64,000 nt of DNA from Galactobacter caseinivorans. GTDB taxonomy: Bacteria; Actinomycetota; Actinomycetes; Actinomycetales; Micrococcaceae. The stretch lies in NCBI RefSeq assembly GCF_003640665.1, contig NZ_QQXL01000003.1, positions 1-64,000 of the forward strand. Direction: 5' to 3'. Positions within the stretch are counted from its first letter, which is position 1; each line of letters starts with the position of its first letter. Made by a program: the position numbers and the translations under genes. Below the pieces are notes generated by a model that saw nothing but the letters and a program-made list of their open reading frames with translations, did no database searches and had not been told where the DNA came from. Shown piece by piece: positions 53,317-63,906 of the stretch.

Positions 53317-54938
53317 CACACCTGGTGGTGGTGGGCGGCGGGCTGGCCGGCCTGACCGCCGCGATCGCAGCGGCAGAGGCAGGCGTGGACGTCACCCTGT
53401 TGGACGACGCCGCGTGCGCCGCCTCCGCCAGCGTCCAAGCGCAGGGCGGATTCAGTGCCGTGACGGCCGCTGGCGTGGCCGCCGGAGACTCGGTTGGCTC
53501 CCACGTCGCGGACACGCTGGAGGCCGGTGCCCTGCACGGCGATGCTGCCGTGGTCGCCGCGATCTGTTCTGCGGCCGCGGACCACGTGGCGACGCTGACG
53601 CGCTGGGGCACGGTGTGGGACGCCGCGCCGGACGGCAGCGTGGCGCTGACCAGGGAGGCCGCCCACGCCGCGGCGCGCATTGCCCACTGCGGCGGCGACG
53701 CCACCGGCGCGGGCATCATCCAGGCCGTGCTGCGCCACGCCCTGCGTCTTGAAGACGAGGGCCGGTTGGAGCTGCGCGGCGACCAGCGCGGCGCAGGGTT
53801 GCTGGTGCAGGCCGGCGCCGCGACCGGCGTGCTGCTGCCGGACGGCGCGCGGATCCGGGCGGATGCCGTGGTCCTGGCTAGTGGCGGCATCAGTGGGGTC
53901 TACGCGACGCGCACCTCACGCCACCCCAACCCTGCCGACGCCGCGGCGATGGCTTGGCGCGCGGGCGCGGTTCTGGCGGACGCCGAGATGGTGCAATTCC
54001 ACCCCACGTACAGCGCCGAGGCCGGCTTCATGCTGACGGAGGCACTGCGCGGCGAGGGCGCAGTGCTCCGGGACGCCGACGGCCAACGCTTCATGCTGGC
54101 GTTGGACGAGCGCGCGGAGCTGGCCCCACGCGATGTGGTGGCGCGCGGGGTGGCCGCGGCCCAAGGCGGGGCGTGGCTAGACGCCGCCCCCATCGTTGAG
54201 AGGCGGGGGCCCGGATTCCTGGCCCGCAGGTTCCCCACCGTCACCGCCGCCCTGGAGCGCGCCGGACTCGACCTGGAGCGAGGGCCTGTGGCCGTGCGCC
54301 CCGCCCAGCATTACTGGATGGGCGGCGTGGCCGTGGATCAGCACGCGCGCAGCACAGTACCCGGGCTATTGGTGGTGGGCGAGGCATCCCGGACCGGCCT
54401 GCACGGCGCCAACCGACTGGCGTCTAATTCGTTGCTGGAGGCGGTGCACACGGGCCTCGCTGCGGTGGCGACCGTCGGCTCGGGACGGCACCTGGAGGCG
54501 GGGTCGCTGGCCCTGGCGGATCCCCTGCCCGTGGAGTTGGACGAAGGATGCGGGGCGCCGCTGCAGGCTGTGCGGACCATCGCGGATGCGAGGCTCGGCG
54601 TGGACCGCGACGAGGCCGGACTGCGGGTGGCCTTGCGCGAGCTGGAGCGGCCGGGCCAGTCCGAAGCGCCAGGAAATGCCCGCGCCTCCTCAGAGTCCAT
54701 CGCGGCCCGTCTCGTCGCCACCGCTGCCCTGTATCGCGAGGGATCCCTTGGCGCACACCACCGCGTGGACACCGCAGGCACGGACCGTGGCGGTGCCAGG
54801 CCCGGCTCGACAATCACCCTGATCAATCCGCATCCCACCGCTCAGAATGACCTTCACGGCGGCTCGCAGAACGGCGGCCAGCACTCCACTGGACGCAACT
54901 CCATCCACCAGACCCACACCAAGGAGGTGGCGCGATGA
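53313..54938 (+). CDS. nadB: L-aspartate oxidase
   Basis: A 541-residue flavoenzyme that oxidises aspartate to iminoaspartate for NadA. The start at 53313 overlaps nadA (ATGA). FAD fold: VVVGGGLAGLTAAIAAAEAG at residues 5-24. ASVQAQGGFSAV aligns with the fumarate reductase/SDH flavoprotein family. AEMVQFHPT and LTEALRGEGAVLRD line the active site. HGANRLASNSLLE is conserved near the C-terminal third. The C-terminal ~60 residues are longer and His/Asn-rich (TLINPHPTAQNDLHGG). Confidence 0.95.
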   Translation: MTHLVVVGGGLAGLTAAIAAAEAGVDVTLLDDAACAASASVQAQGGFSAVTAAGVAAGDSVGSHVADTLEAGALHGDAAVVAAICSAAADHVATLTRWGTVWDAAPDGSVALTREAAHAAARIAHCGGDATGAGIIQAVLRHALRLEDEGRLELRGDQRGAGLLVQAGAATGVLLPDGARIRADAVVLASGGISGVYATRTSRHPNPADAAAMAWRAGAVLADAEMVQFHPTYSAEAGFMLTEALRGEGAVLRDADGQRFMLALDERAELAPRDVVARGVAAAQGGAWLDAAPIVERRGPGFLARRFPTVTAALERAGLDLERGPVAVRPAQHYWMGGVAVDQHARSTVPGLLVVGEASRTGLHGANRLASNSLLEAVHTGLAAVATVGSGRHLEAGSLALADPLPVELDEGCGAPLQAVRTIADARLGVDRDEAGLRVALRELERPGQSEAPGNARASSESIAARLVATAALYREGSLGAHHRVDTAGTDRGGARPGSTITLINPHPTAQNDLHGGSQNGGQHSTGRNSIHQTHTKEVAR

Positions 54939-55930
54939 CCGCCCAACCGCCCCCGGGGAAAGAACCCGGCCACGCGGCGTCGGGCAACGGGCCCGCCACT
55001 GAATCCTTCCCCCTTGCGCAGCCCCCGCGCGCCGCAGTGGAAGCCATCGTCGCGATGGCGCTCGCCGAGGACGCCCCGCACGGCGACGTCACGGCGCAGG
55101 GCCTGGTCCCGGCCGGCGCCCGCGCGCGGTGCGCCGTGGTGGCGCGTGTGCCGGGCGTGTTGTCCGGCGCCAACGTCTTTGCCGAGGCCATGCGCCAAGC
55201 CGACCCGGAGGTCCGAGTGCACTTCCTGCTAGCAGATGGTGCGGCCTTCCCCGCAGGCGCAGTCCTGGCGCGAGTCGAAGGCCCCGCCCGCGGAGTCCTG
55301 CTGGGAGAGCGGGTGGGCCTGAACCTGCTCCAGCGCCTCTCCGGCATCGCCACGGCGACAGCGGAACTGGTCTCCCTGGTGCGCCAGTCCGGAGGGCACG
55401 CCCGCGTCGCGGACACCCGCAAGACCACCCCTGGACTGCGCGTCCTGGAGCGCTACGCCGTGCGCTGCGGCGGCGGCTCCAACCACCGCGACAACCTCTC
55501 TGAAGCCGTGATGGCCAAGGACAATCACCTGGCGCTGTTGGGATCCGGGGAGGACCTGACCCGGGCCCTGATCGCGGCCAGGGCCCGCTGGGGGCACACC
55601 GTCCACGTGGAGGTGGAGGTGGACCGCTTTGAGCAGATTGACCCGGTGTTGGCGGCCGGAGTGCACACCATCATGCTGGACAACTTCACCCTGGCGGACA
55701 CAGCGCGGGCGGTGCGCCACATCGCCGGCCGGGCCATCGTGGAGGCGTCCGGGACGGTGACGGCGGCGACGATTGGGCCCATCGCTGGGACCGGGGTGGA
55801 CGTGATTTCCTCCGGCGCCATCACGCACTCGGTGCGGGCGCTGGACCTGGGGTTGGACTTTGAGGCGGGGGCTGAGGAACCGGGCGCCGCCGAGCCGGGC
55901 GCCGCCGAGCTGGAGGCGCCGCGGCCATGA
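54935..55930 (+). CDS. nadC: Nicotinate-nucleotide pyrophosphorylase (carboxylating)
   Basis: A 331-residue quinolinate phosphoribosyltransferase, completing nicotinate mononucleotide synthesis. It overlaps nadB (ATGA). A ~25-residue Pro/Gly leader precedes the core. Motifs: APHGDVTAQGL, TRKTTPGLRVLERYAVRCGG with the catalytic Lys/Arg set, and HTVHVEVEVDRFEQ then IMLDNFT. It ends in a Glu/Ala/Pro-rich stretch (EEPGAAEPGAAELEAPRP), with the dispersed 13-mer near the start of the gene. Confidence 0.95.
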   Translation: MTAQPPPGKEPGHAASGNGPATESFPLAQPPRAAVEAIVAMALAEDAPHGDVTAQGLVPAGARARCAVVARVPGVLSGANVFAEAMRQADPEVRVHFLLADGAAFPAGAVLARVEGPARGVLLGERVGLNLLQRLSGIATATAELVSLVRQSGGHARVADTRKTTPGLRVLERYAVRCGGGSNHRDNLSEAVMAKDNHLALLGSGEDLTRALIAARARWGHTVHVEVEVDRFEQIDPVLAAGVHTIMLDNFTLADTARAVRHIAGRAIVEASGTVTAATIGPIAGTGVDVISSGAITHSVRALDLGLDFEAGAEEPGAAEPGAAELEAPRP

Positions 55931-57129
55931 TTCACCTCGACGCCGCGGCCACCCAGCCGGTCCGCCCGGAGATCCTCGCCGCCGTGCTGCCGCTCTTCAC
56001 GGAACAGTTTGGCAATCCGGCCAGCCATCACGAGGCGGGGGAGGCGGCGGGCCGCGCGCTGGACTGGGCGCGTTCCGTGGCCGCGCAGGCCTTGGGGGTG
56101 CGGCCGGGGCGGGTCATTTTTACCTCCGGCGGGACCGAATCCAATGCCATGGCGTTGCACGGGCTGGCGCTGGCCCGGCCGCGTGGGCGGCACGTGCTCG
56201 TGTCCGCGATCGAGCACCCGAGCGTGCTGCGAGCCGCCGCCCAGTTGGGCCGTTGGCACGGCTTTGAGGTGCAGACCATTCCGGTGGGGCTCAGCGGCGT
56301 GGTGGACCCGGCGGACGTCGCGGCGCGGCTGCGCCCCGACACCACGCTGGTGGCGCTCATGGCGGTGAACAACGAGGTGGGTACGGTGCAGCCGGTGCCC
56401 GACGTCGCTCGGTTGGCCCACGCCGCCGGCGCGCGGGTGCACGTGGACGCGGTTCAGGCCGGTACGTGGCTTGGCCTAGAGCACTTGGCCGCGGCGGCGG
56501 ACACGTTGGCGGTCTCCGGGCACAAGCTGGGTGGGATGAAGGGGGCAGGGCTCCTTGCGCTGGGGCGCGGAATAGAGCTGGAGCCCCTGCTGGACGGCGG
56601 CGGGCAGGAAGACGGCCGCCGCTCCGGAACCGTGAACGTGCCCGGGGCCGTGTCCACCGCGTTGGCCCTGAAAGCGGCAGCCGAGGACGTGGCGGCGTAC
56701 GCGTCCGGCGTCGCAGCGTGCGGGCAGGAGCCCGGGAAGCGGATGGCGGGAGTGGTGCTTGGCGGATTGGCGGGCGCCCTGGGTGGTCTTGGTGGCCCGG
56801 GAGTGGTGCAGGCCTCCTTGAGTGGGGACGCGGAACGGCGCGTGCCCGGGATCGTGTCCTTTGTTTTTGACGGGGTGCACGCGGAGTCGGTGCTGATTGA
56901 GCTGGGGCGACGCGGGGTCTTGGCCTCCTCTGGCTCGGCGTGTGCGGCAGGCTCGTCGGAGCCCTCCGAGGTGTTGACCGCCATGGGATGGGACGCGCCC
57001 GCGGCGTTGGGTGCGTTGAGGCTGTCCTTCTCCCCGTCCGCCCCTGCGGCGGATCTCGAGGCCGCCGCGGGCGCCGTCGTGGAGTCGGTGTTGGCCGTGG
57101 CCGGTCGCGGGGCCAACGCGGGTCGATGA
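55927..57129 (+). CDS. Cysteine desulfurase (NifS/IscS-like)
   Basis: A 400-residue PLP enzyme of class V aminotransferases. Motifs: IHLDAAATQPVRPEIL, TSGGTESNAMALHGLA, HVDAVQAG, SGHKLGGMKGAG with the PLP lysine Lys200, and the catalytic Cys339 in SGSACAAGSSEPSEVL. It overlaps nadC by 4 bases. Inclusion at the end of the nad operon suggests it supplies sulfur for the NadA Fe-S cluster, as NadA-linked cysteine desulfurases do elsewhere. It is shorter at the C-terminus than IscS. Confidence 0.92.
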   Translation: MIHLDAAATQPVRPEILAAVLPLFTEQFGNPASHHEAGEAAGRALDWARSVAAQALGVRPGRVIFTSGGTESNAMALHGLALARPRGRHVLVSAIEHPSVLRAAAQLGRWHGFEVQTIPVGLSGVVDPADVAARLRPDTTLVALMAVNNEVGTVQPVPDVARLAHAAGARVHVDAVQAGTWLGLEHLAAAADTLAVSGHKLGGMKGAGLLALGRGIELEPLLDGGGQEDGRRSGTVNVPGAVSTALALKAAAEDVAAYASGVAACGQEPGKRMAGVVLGGLAGALGGLGGPGVVQASLSGDAERRVPGIVSFVFDGVHAESVLIELGRRGVLASSGSACAAGSSEPSEVLTAMGWDAPAALGALRLSFSPSAPAADLEAAAGAVVESVLAVAGRGANAGR

Positions 57130-57189
57130 GGGGCAGGCCCCAAGAAGAAGCGGCGGATCCAAGAAGAAGGGGAAGATCTGGCACGAGGG

Positions 57190-57351
57190 GTGGACCCGTT
57201 CGAGGGATGGGCCGCACCGGCCCTGCGCGCACGGTTTGCCCCCCACGGCGCGCCGGTCCGCCGCACCCCCGACGGCACGGTGCCCTTCGCCGCGCCTGAG
57301 TTCTCCACAGGGCCGGGCCCTTCAGCCCCACGGGCCGCCGAACTGGGCTAG
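57190..57351 (+). CDS. Possible small protein after nifS
   Basis: A 53-codon frame starting at GTG 57190 (VDPFEGWAAPALRARFAP to the TAG at 57351), between nifS and the prepilin peptidase gene. Codon composition is typical of coding DNA, but the frame is short, its ribosome site (GAGGGG at 1-2 bases) is too close, and no family is recognised. It may be spurious. Upstream (57130-57189) nothing else is seen. Confidence 0.25.
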   Translation: MDPFEGWAAPALRARFAPHGAPVRRTPDGTVPFAAPEFSTGPGPSAPRAAELG

Positions 57352-57360
57352 CTTCTACCC

Positions 57361-57867
57361 ATGCTGCAGTTAGCGGGGGAGCTGACACATGGGGGACCGG
57401 GGCACCTGGTGGCCCTGGTGCTGGTCGCGTTGGCGTGCGCGGTCTTCCTGGTGGCCGGCGCCGTCCTCGCCGTGACCGACGCCAGAACCCATCGCCTACC
57501 CAACCCTTGGGTGCTGACCCTGAACGCGGGCGTGATCCCGGCCTTGGTCGTAGCCGGGCTGCTCGCGGGGGACCCCGGACGGAGCCTGCGCACCTTGGTG
57601 GCCGCGCTGGCAGCGGGCGCGCTGTTCCTGCTAGTGCACCTACTGGCCCCGGCCGGGCTGGGCTTTGGCGACGTGAAGATGGTGCCCGCGCTTGGCGCCA
57701 TAGCAGGGTGCCTCTCCTGGGGACATGTCCTCCTGGCCGCGACCGTGGCCATCCTGCTCGCGGGCGTCCAGGCGGCGGTCGTGCTGCTCATCAAGCGCGA
57801 CCGGCGCGCCCACATCGCCTTCGGCCCGGCCCTGCTGCTTGGCACCGCGCTGGCCCTGTGCGTCTAG
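57361..57867 (+). CDS. Type IV prepilin-like peptidase (A24 family)
   Basis: A 168-residue membrane aspartic peptidase of the TadV/PilD C-terminal type. The two catalytic aspartates are present: VTDARTHRLPNPW (Asp40) and GFGDVKMVPALG (Asp104). Five hydrophobic segments. It lacks the N-terminal methyltransferase domain, as in short prepilin peptidases. No pilin, Tad or Com gene occurs nearby, so it acts in trans or on a distant pilus or pseudopilus locus. The ATG at 57361 starts right at the hydrophobic N-terminus. Confidence 0.88.
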   Translation: MLQLAGELTHGGPGHLVALVLVALACAVFLVAGAVLAVTDARTHRLPNPWVLTLNAGVIPALVVAGLLAGDPGRSLRTLVAALAAGALFLLVHLLAPAGLGFGDVKMVPALGAIAGCLSWGHVLLAATVAILLAGVQAAVVLLIKRDRRAHIAFGPALLLGTALALCV

Positions 57868-57991
57868 TGCGTCAGTGTCCGTTGCAGTGTCAGTGTCGGT
57901 GCCAGCGCCAGGGGCGGGCGGCCAGGGAACGCTCCGCGCTCCGCGCCCCACCACGCCCGCCTGCCGCGCTTGCGCCGCGCTTGCGCCGCGC

Positions 57992-59842
<1,851 letters not shown>

Positions 59843-59875
59843 GCGGTCCTTCGGGGGAGGGGATGAACAGCAAAG

Positions 59876-59885
59876 GGGGGGGGGG
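59876..59885 (-). repeat. G10 homopolymer upstream of the M20-like gene
   Basis: A run of ten G on the plus strand (C10 on the coding strand), ~33 bases before the ATG at 59842 on the minus strand. It lies in the expected leader. Long homopolymers are prone to length change and may affect expression. Confidence 0.85.
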
Positions 59886-60018
59886 CACAGGCGTAGCCGG
59901 GCGGCGGCACGCACGAAAGGCCGGGGTATGTCAGGAAAGAGGCCCTAGAGGAGCGGCCCAAGAAGGTGGGGCGGGCGGAACCGCGGCTCAGCGCGTTCGC
60001 ACGTCAGGGATGGGCACG

Positions 60019-60726
60019 TCAGCGCATCAGGGCGCCGAGGGCCACCTCAACCATGGGCTCAAAGCGCGTCTCGCGTTCCTGCGCCGTCATGGATTCCTCG
60101 CGGAACAGGTGGTCGGTGATGTTGCAGACCGCCAGTGCCTCGATGCCCTCGCGCGCGGCAATTCCGTAGAGCGCTGCCGCCTCCATCTCCACGGCAAGCG
60201 TGTGATGATCGGCCAAACCGCGGGTCTGCTCGGGGCGATCCGAGTAGAAGGTGTCGGAGCTGAAAATGGAGCCAACTCGGTGAGAAATGCCCTTGGCTCG
60301 GGCGGTATCCACGGCTGCGGAGAGCAGATCATAGGCGGGAGCATGGGAGAAGCGCACTCCGGGAATGCGGAAGTCTGCCATGGAGGAATCAGTGTGTGCT
60401 GCGTTGGCAATGACCAACTCACCCAGCTGTACCTCGTCCGCAATACCGCCAGCGGTGCCCACGCGCACAATGCGCTGCGCGCCGTAGAAGCGCACCAGCT
60501 CCGTGGCGTAGATGCTCATGGACGGCATGCCCATGCCAGAGGCCATGACGGAGACCTCGGTGCCGTTCACCGTGCCGGTCCACCCCTCGATCCCGCGGAC
60601 CTCGGTCACCAGGCGGGGATCGGTGAAGAACGTCTGCGCTATGCGACGGGCGCGGCGCGGGTCACCAGGCATCAGAACCAGCGGGGAAAAATCGCCGGTC
60701 TCAGCACTGATATGCGGGGTGGGCAC
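60019..60726 (-). CDS. deoD: Purine nucleoside phosphorylase (DeoD type)
   Basis: A 235-residue enzyme splitting purine nucleosides into base and (deoxy)ribose-1-phosphate. GTG at 60726 is preferred (AAGGAG upstream, giving PTPHISAETGDFS) over GTG 60747. Motifs: MPGDPRRARRIA (phosphate), VMASGMGMPSMSIYATELVRFY (family signature), VRVGTAGGI, and VEMEAAALYGIA at the nucleoside site. It completes purine salvage with Add, though encoded ~32 kb away. Confidence 0.95.
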   Translation of the reverse strand: MPTPHISAETGDFSPLVLMPGDPRRARRIAQTFFTDPRLVTEVRGIEGWTGTVNGTEVSVMASGMGMPSMSIYATELVRFYGAQRIVRVGTAGGIADEVQLGELVIANAAHTDSSMADFRIPGVRFSHAPAYDLLSAAVDTARAKGISHRVGSIFSSDTFYSDRPEQTRGLADHHTLAVEMEAAALYGIAAREGIEALAVCNITDHLFREESMTAQERETRFEPMVEVALGALMR

Positions 60727-60911
60727 GGGGAGGACTCCTTTTGTCACGGTGCAGATTCCAGGCCCGGGGCAGGCCAGAAGTTGCGTCCATCAGAATATCG
60801 CTTTGTGGGGGTCCGGCGCGCCACGGCGCGGGCGTGTTTTGGGCCGCTTCAGGCCAAAAATACGGGCGGTGCCGGGGTGCGAGGGGCCCGGCCTGATGGC
60901 ACAGTGAGAGC

Positions 60912-61514
60912 ATGAGCACACCGCAATTTGTCCTGGACCTGCGCGCGAAGATTGGCCACGCGCCGCTCTGGATGCCGGGAGTGAAGGGTGCGGTGTTGCG
61001 CCACGCGCCGCACACGGAAGGTGCCGATGCGCGCGCAGCCGCCCCAGCGGCGTCGAGCATGCAGGTCCTCTTGGTGCAGCGCCGCGACAACGGACGCTGG
61101 ACGGTCCCGGCCGGCATCCTTGAGCCGGGCGAGGAGCCGGCGGACGCGATTGTTCGCGAGGTCTGGGAGGAGGCCGGCGTGCACGCGCGGGCCCTGCGGC
61201 TGGTGGGCGTGCAAACCACGCAGCCCACCGTGTATCCCAACGGCGATCACGCCCAATACCTGGACGTGGTGATGGCGCTTGAGGCGCTGTCGGGGGAGGC
61301 GCGCGTGAACGACGACGAGAATCTGGCGGTGCAATGGCGCTCCGTGGATGACCTGGAGGATGTGCCTGCGCTGCACCGCCGCGCCATCGAGTGGGCGCGT
61401 TCCCAGGACCCGCGCTTCGCGGATCCGGCGGGCAAGCACCCGCTGTCCGACGCCGCGTGGTTCGTTTCCGAGGGGCAGGCGCGGCGCCCGGCGGCGCAAG
61501 CCTCAACTGCCTAG
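60912..61514 (+). CDS. NUDIX hydrolase
   Basis: A 200-residue NUDIX pyrophosphohydrolase. The Nudix box GxxxxxEx7REUxEExGU is intact: GILEPGEEPADAIVREVWEEAGV, around residues 73-95. The upstream strand LLVQRRDNGRWTVPAG is typical for nucleotide-sugar or (d)NTP-cleaning members. It starts at ATG 60912, 6 bases after CACAGT, so the mRNA may be leaderless. The stop codon lies in a 23-base tandem repeat. Confidence 0.88.
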   Translation: MSTPQFVLDLRAKIGHAPLWMPGVKGAVLRHAPHTEGADARAAAPAASSMQVLLVQRRDNGRWTVPAGILEPGEEPADAIVREVWEEAGVHARALRLVGVQTTQPTVYPNGDHAQYLDVVMALEALSGEARVNDDENLAVQWRSVDDLEDVPALHRRAIEWARSQDPRFADPAGKHPLSDAAWFVSEGQARRPAAQASTA

Positions 61515-61570
61515 CGGCGCAAGCCCCAACTGCCCAGCGGCGCAAGCCTCAACTGCCTAGCGGCGCTAGG
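61492..61570. repeat. 23-bp tandem repeat over the NUDIX stop
   Basis: Three units of 23 bases (61492-61514, 61515-61537, 61538-61560) of the form cggcgcaagcctcaactgcc plus TAG (the middle unit ends CAG), then a 10-base partial unit. The first unit supplies the NUDIX stop codon. Confidence 0.9.
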
Positions 61571-61602
61571 GGCTCCCCCTGGCCGGGCAGGCCCCGGGGT
61601 CC

Positions 61603-63321
61603 CTAACCCTCCGGCGTGGTTGCGCGCGTGGCCTTGCGGTCGGCGATCAGCGTGTCTCGCACGGTGCGGCGCAGGACCTTGCCCATGAGCGACTTGGGCA
61701 GCTCCTCCCAGATCAGGTAGCGGCCGGGCCGCTTGTATTCGGCCAGGTGCTCCTGGGCGGTGGCGCGGGCGGCTGCGTCGTCAAACGTGGCGCCGGGCTC
61801 CAGGACCACCACGGCCGTCACCACCTCCGCGCCGCCGCCGCGCGCCATGCCCACCACGGCGGACTCGGCCACGCCTGGCACCGTGTTGACCACGCGCTCC
61901 ACCTCTGAGGGGGAGACGTTGAAGCCGCCCGTGATGATCAGCTCCTTCTGGCGATCAACGACGGTCACAAAGCCGTCCTCGTCCTGCACCACCAGGTCGC
62001 CGGTGCGCAGCCAGCGCCCGGGCAGCAGGGCCGCCGCGGTGTCCTCTGGCCGGTTCCAGTAGCCCTGGAAGACCTGCGGGCCGCTGATCAGCAGTTCACC
62101 GACCTGGCCCTGGGCCACCTCCCGTGTGGGGTCCTTCACGTCCACGACTTTGATGTCCGTGGAAGGGAACGGGATGCCGATGGCCCCGATTTTGCGAGCC
62201 TTGTCAAAGGGATTGGCGAGGGCAACCGGGCTGGTTTCCGTCATGCCAAAACCCTCATTGAGCATGGAGCCGGCCAGCTCCTCCCAGCGATTCACGATGG
62301 CCGGGGTCAGCGTCATGGCGCCGGAGATGGAATACACCACCTGGGTCAGGTCCAACTTGCCCTGGCCGGCCACGCGGGCCAGCCGGTCAAACATGGGAGG
62401 GACGGCGGGGATGAAGGTGGGCGGGAACTTCTTGGCCGCGGCCTGCACCAGCTCCGGATCAAAGGTCGGGAACAGCACCGCGCGTGAGGCGGTCTCCACG
62501 GAGTAAATGACGCACAGCAGCACCCCAAAGGAGTGGAACATGGGCAGCATGCCGTAGATGCTGCCGGTGCCGCGGTGAAAGTCCGGCATCCATGCGTGAC
62601 CCTGGCGGGCGTTGGCCCACAGATTCTGGTGCGTGATGATGGCGCCCTTGGGCAGCCCCGTGGTGCCAGAGGTGTACTGCAGGCACGCCACGTCGGTCGT
62701 CACGGGCCGCGGGTGAGAGGCGGGCAGTGGGGCGTGCTTCTCCAGGCGGGCAAAGGGCACAGTGCCCGACGCCGCTGCGGTGAGTTTGGCGCGCGACTCG
62801 CGTGCCTTGGCGATGGGAAGGCGCAAGGCCGCTCGCGTGGCCAGTGGCATGGCTCGCGTGATGTTCACGGAGATGATCGTGGACGGGCGGGCCTGCTCCG
62901 AGAGGGACTGCAGGGTGGGTGCCACCTTGTCCCACGCAATCGCGATCCGGGCGCCGTGGTCCACAAACTGGGCCTCCAGCTCGTCCCGCGTGTACAGCGG
63001 GTTGTGCTCCACCACGATGGCGCCCAGGCGCAGCACGGCGTAGAACGCCACCACGTGCTGCGGCGAGTTGGGCATCACCAGGGCCACGCGGTCCCCGGCG
63101 TTGACGCCCAGCTCCAGCAGCGCCCCGGCCACGCGCTCCACGGATGCCCCGAGTTGCTGATAGCTCGTGGTGGCGCCAAAGAAGCTGACTGCATCCTTGT
63201 CGCCAAACTCCGCCACACGCGCGTCGAGCAGGTCATTGAGAGAACCGGTGACCGGTTCGATGTCCACGGGGGTCCCCTGCGCGTAGAAGCGATTCCAGGC
63301 GCGGGTGTCGTTGAGATGCAC
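61603..63321 (-). CDS. Long-chain fatty acid-CoA ligase family (AMP-binding) protein
   Basis: A 572-residue acyl-AMP-forming enzyme that activates carboxylic acids to acyl-CoA. The AMP motif YTSGTTGLPKGAIITHQN is near residue 218, GFGMTETSPVAL near 350, WLRTGDLVVQDEDGF near 440, and the C-terminal Lys motif LPKSLMGKVLRRTVRD. GTG start at 63321. Homologues activate fatty or aryl acids, and chain-length preference cannot be read here. It is followed within the same strand by nothing further; NUDIX is convergent. Confidence 0.92.
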   Translation of the reverse strand: MHLNDTRAWNRFYAQGTPVDIEPVTGSLNDLLDARVAEFGDKDAVSFFGATTSYQQLGASVERVAGALLELGVNAGDRVALVMPNSPQHVVAFYAVLRLGAIVVEHNPLYTRDELEAQFVDHGARIAIAWDKVAPTLQSLSEQARPSTIISVNITRAMPLATRAALRLPIAKARESRAKLTAAASGTVPFARLEKHAPLPASHPRPVTTDVACLQYTSGTTGLPKGAIITHQNLWANARQGHAWMPDFHRGTGSIYGMLPMFHSFGVLLCVIYSVETASRAVLFPTFDPELVQAAAKKFPPTFIPAVPPMFDRLARVAGQGKLDLTQVVYSISGAMTLTPAIVNRWEELAGSMLNEGFGMTETSPVALANPFDKARKIGAIGIPFPSTDIKVVDVKDPTREVAQGQVGELLISGPQVFQGYWNRPEDTAAALLPGRWLRTGDLVVQDEDGFVTVVDRQKELIITGGFNVSPSEVERVVNTVPGVAESAVVGMARGGGAEVVTAVVVLEPGATFDDAAARATAQEHLAEYKRPGRYLIWEELPKSLMGKVLRRTVRDTLIADRKATRATTPEG

Positions 63322-63330
63322 CCAGGCAGT

Positions 63331-63906
63331 TTACTCCCCGGTAGGGGTATTGGCCCTCAGCGCGCCCGGGAGAGCCCACCGCAGGGGTGTGGTGGTCCCG
63401 TTGGCCCAGTCTCGGCGCAACACGGAATACGCCACGGAGGCCTTGGGATCTTCGCCCTCCACCGGCCAGCCCTCGCGGTAGTAGGCCTCCTGCACCCAGC
63501 CCGCGCGCACAAAGCTGTGGCGCATGGCCAGGTTGTCCTCGCGGGTCTGACCCTCAAAACGGTTCACGTTGGCATGGGTAGTGAAGACGTGGTCGGTGGC
63601 GGCCCGCAGGATATCGGTCGCCAGGCCCCGTCCGCGCCAGGCGGCGGCCAGGCGCAGGTCAAACATGGCCGTGGAGTCCTGGATGTCCTCGAAACGGAAG
63701 CAGCCCACCCGGCCGTGCTCGGCGTGATCAATCCAGAAGGAGTCGTTGTCATCGTCGCGATAGGCGCCCTCCGCGATGGCCTGCTCCACCTGCTCGCGAG
63801 GGGGAGCGGGCCAGAGGTGAAACGGGAACGGGTTGCCGGTCATGAACTCGATCAGGGCCTCGCGATCGGCGCCGGTGGGGTCCATGCGGCGAAGGGTCAC
63901 GGTCAT
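63331..63906 (-). CDS. GNAT family N-acetyltransferase
   Basis: A 191-residue acetyltransferase of the RimJ/RimL-like type. Acetyl-CoA motif A is visible as RLAAAWRGRGLATDILRAATDHVF (R-x-x-G-x-G/A). VNRFEGQTREDNLAMRHSFVRAGW and EAYYREGWPVEGE follow the C-terminal GNAT pattern. Substrate unknown. It ends 9 bases before the acyl-CoA ligase start, so the two may be one operon on the minus strand. The last ~95 bases of the window hold nothing recognisable. Confidence 0.9.
   Translation of the reverse strand: MTVTLRRMDPTGADREALIEFMTGNPFPFHLWPAPPREQVEQAIAEGAYRDDDNDSFWIDHAEHGRVGCFRFEDIQDSTAMFDLRLAAAWRGRGLATDILRAATDHVFTTHANVNRFEGQTREDNLAMRHSFVRAGWVQEAYYREGWPVEGEDPKASVAYSVLRRDWANGTTTPLRWALPGALRANTPTGE

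Noticed and set aside
57130-57189. A basic PKKKRR-like string after nifS read as a nuclear-localisation-type peptide
   Set aside because: It has no start codon in frame after the preceding TGA and is just a purine-rich stretch; no biological meaning in a bacterium.
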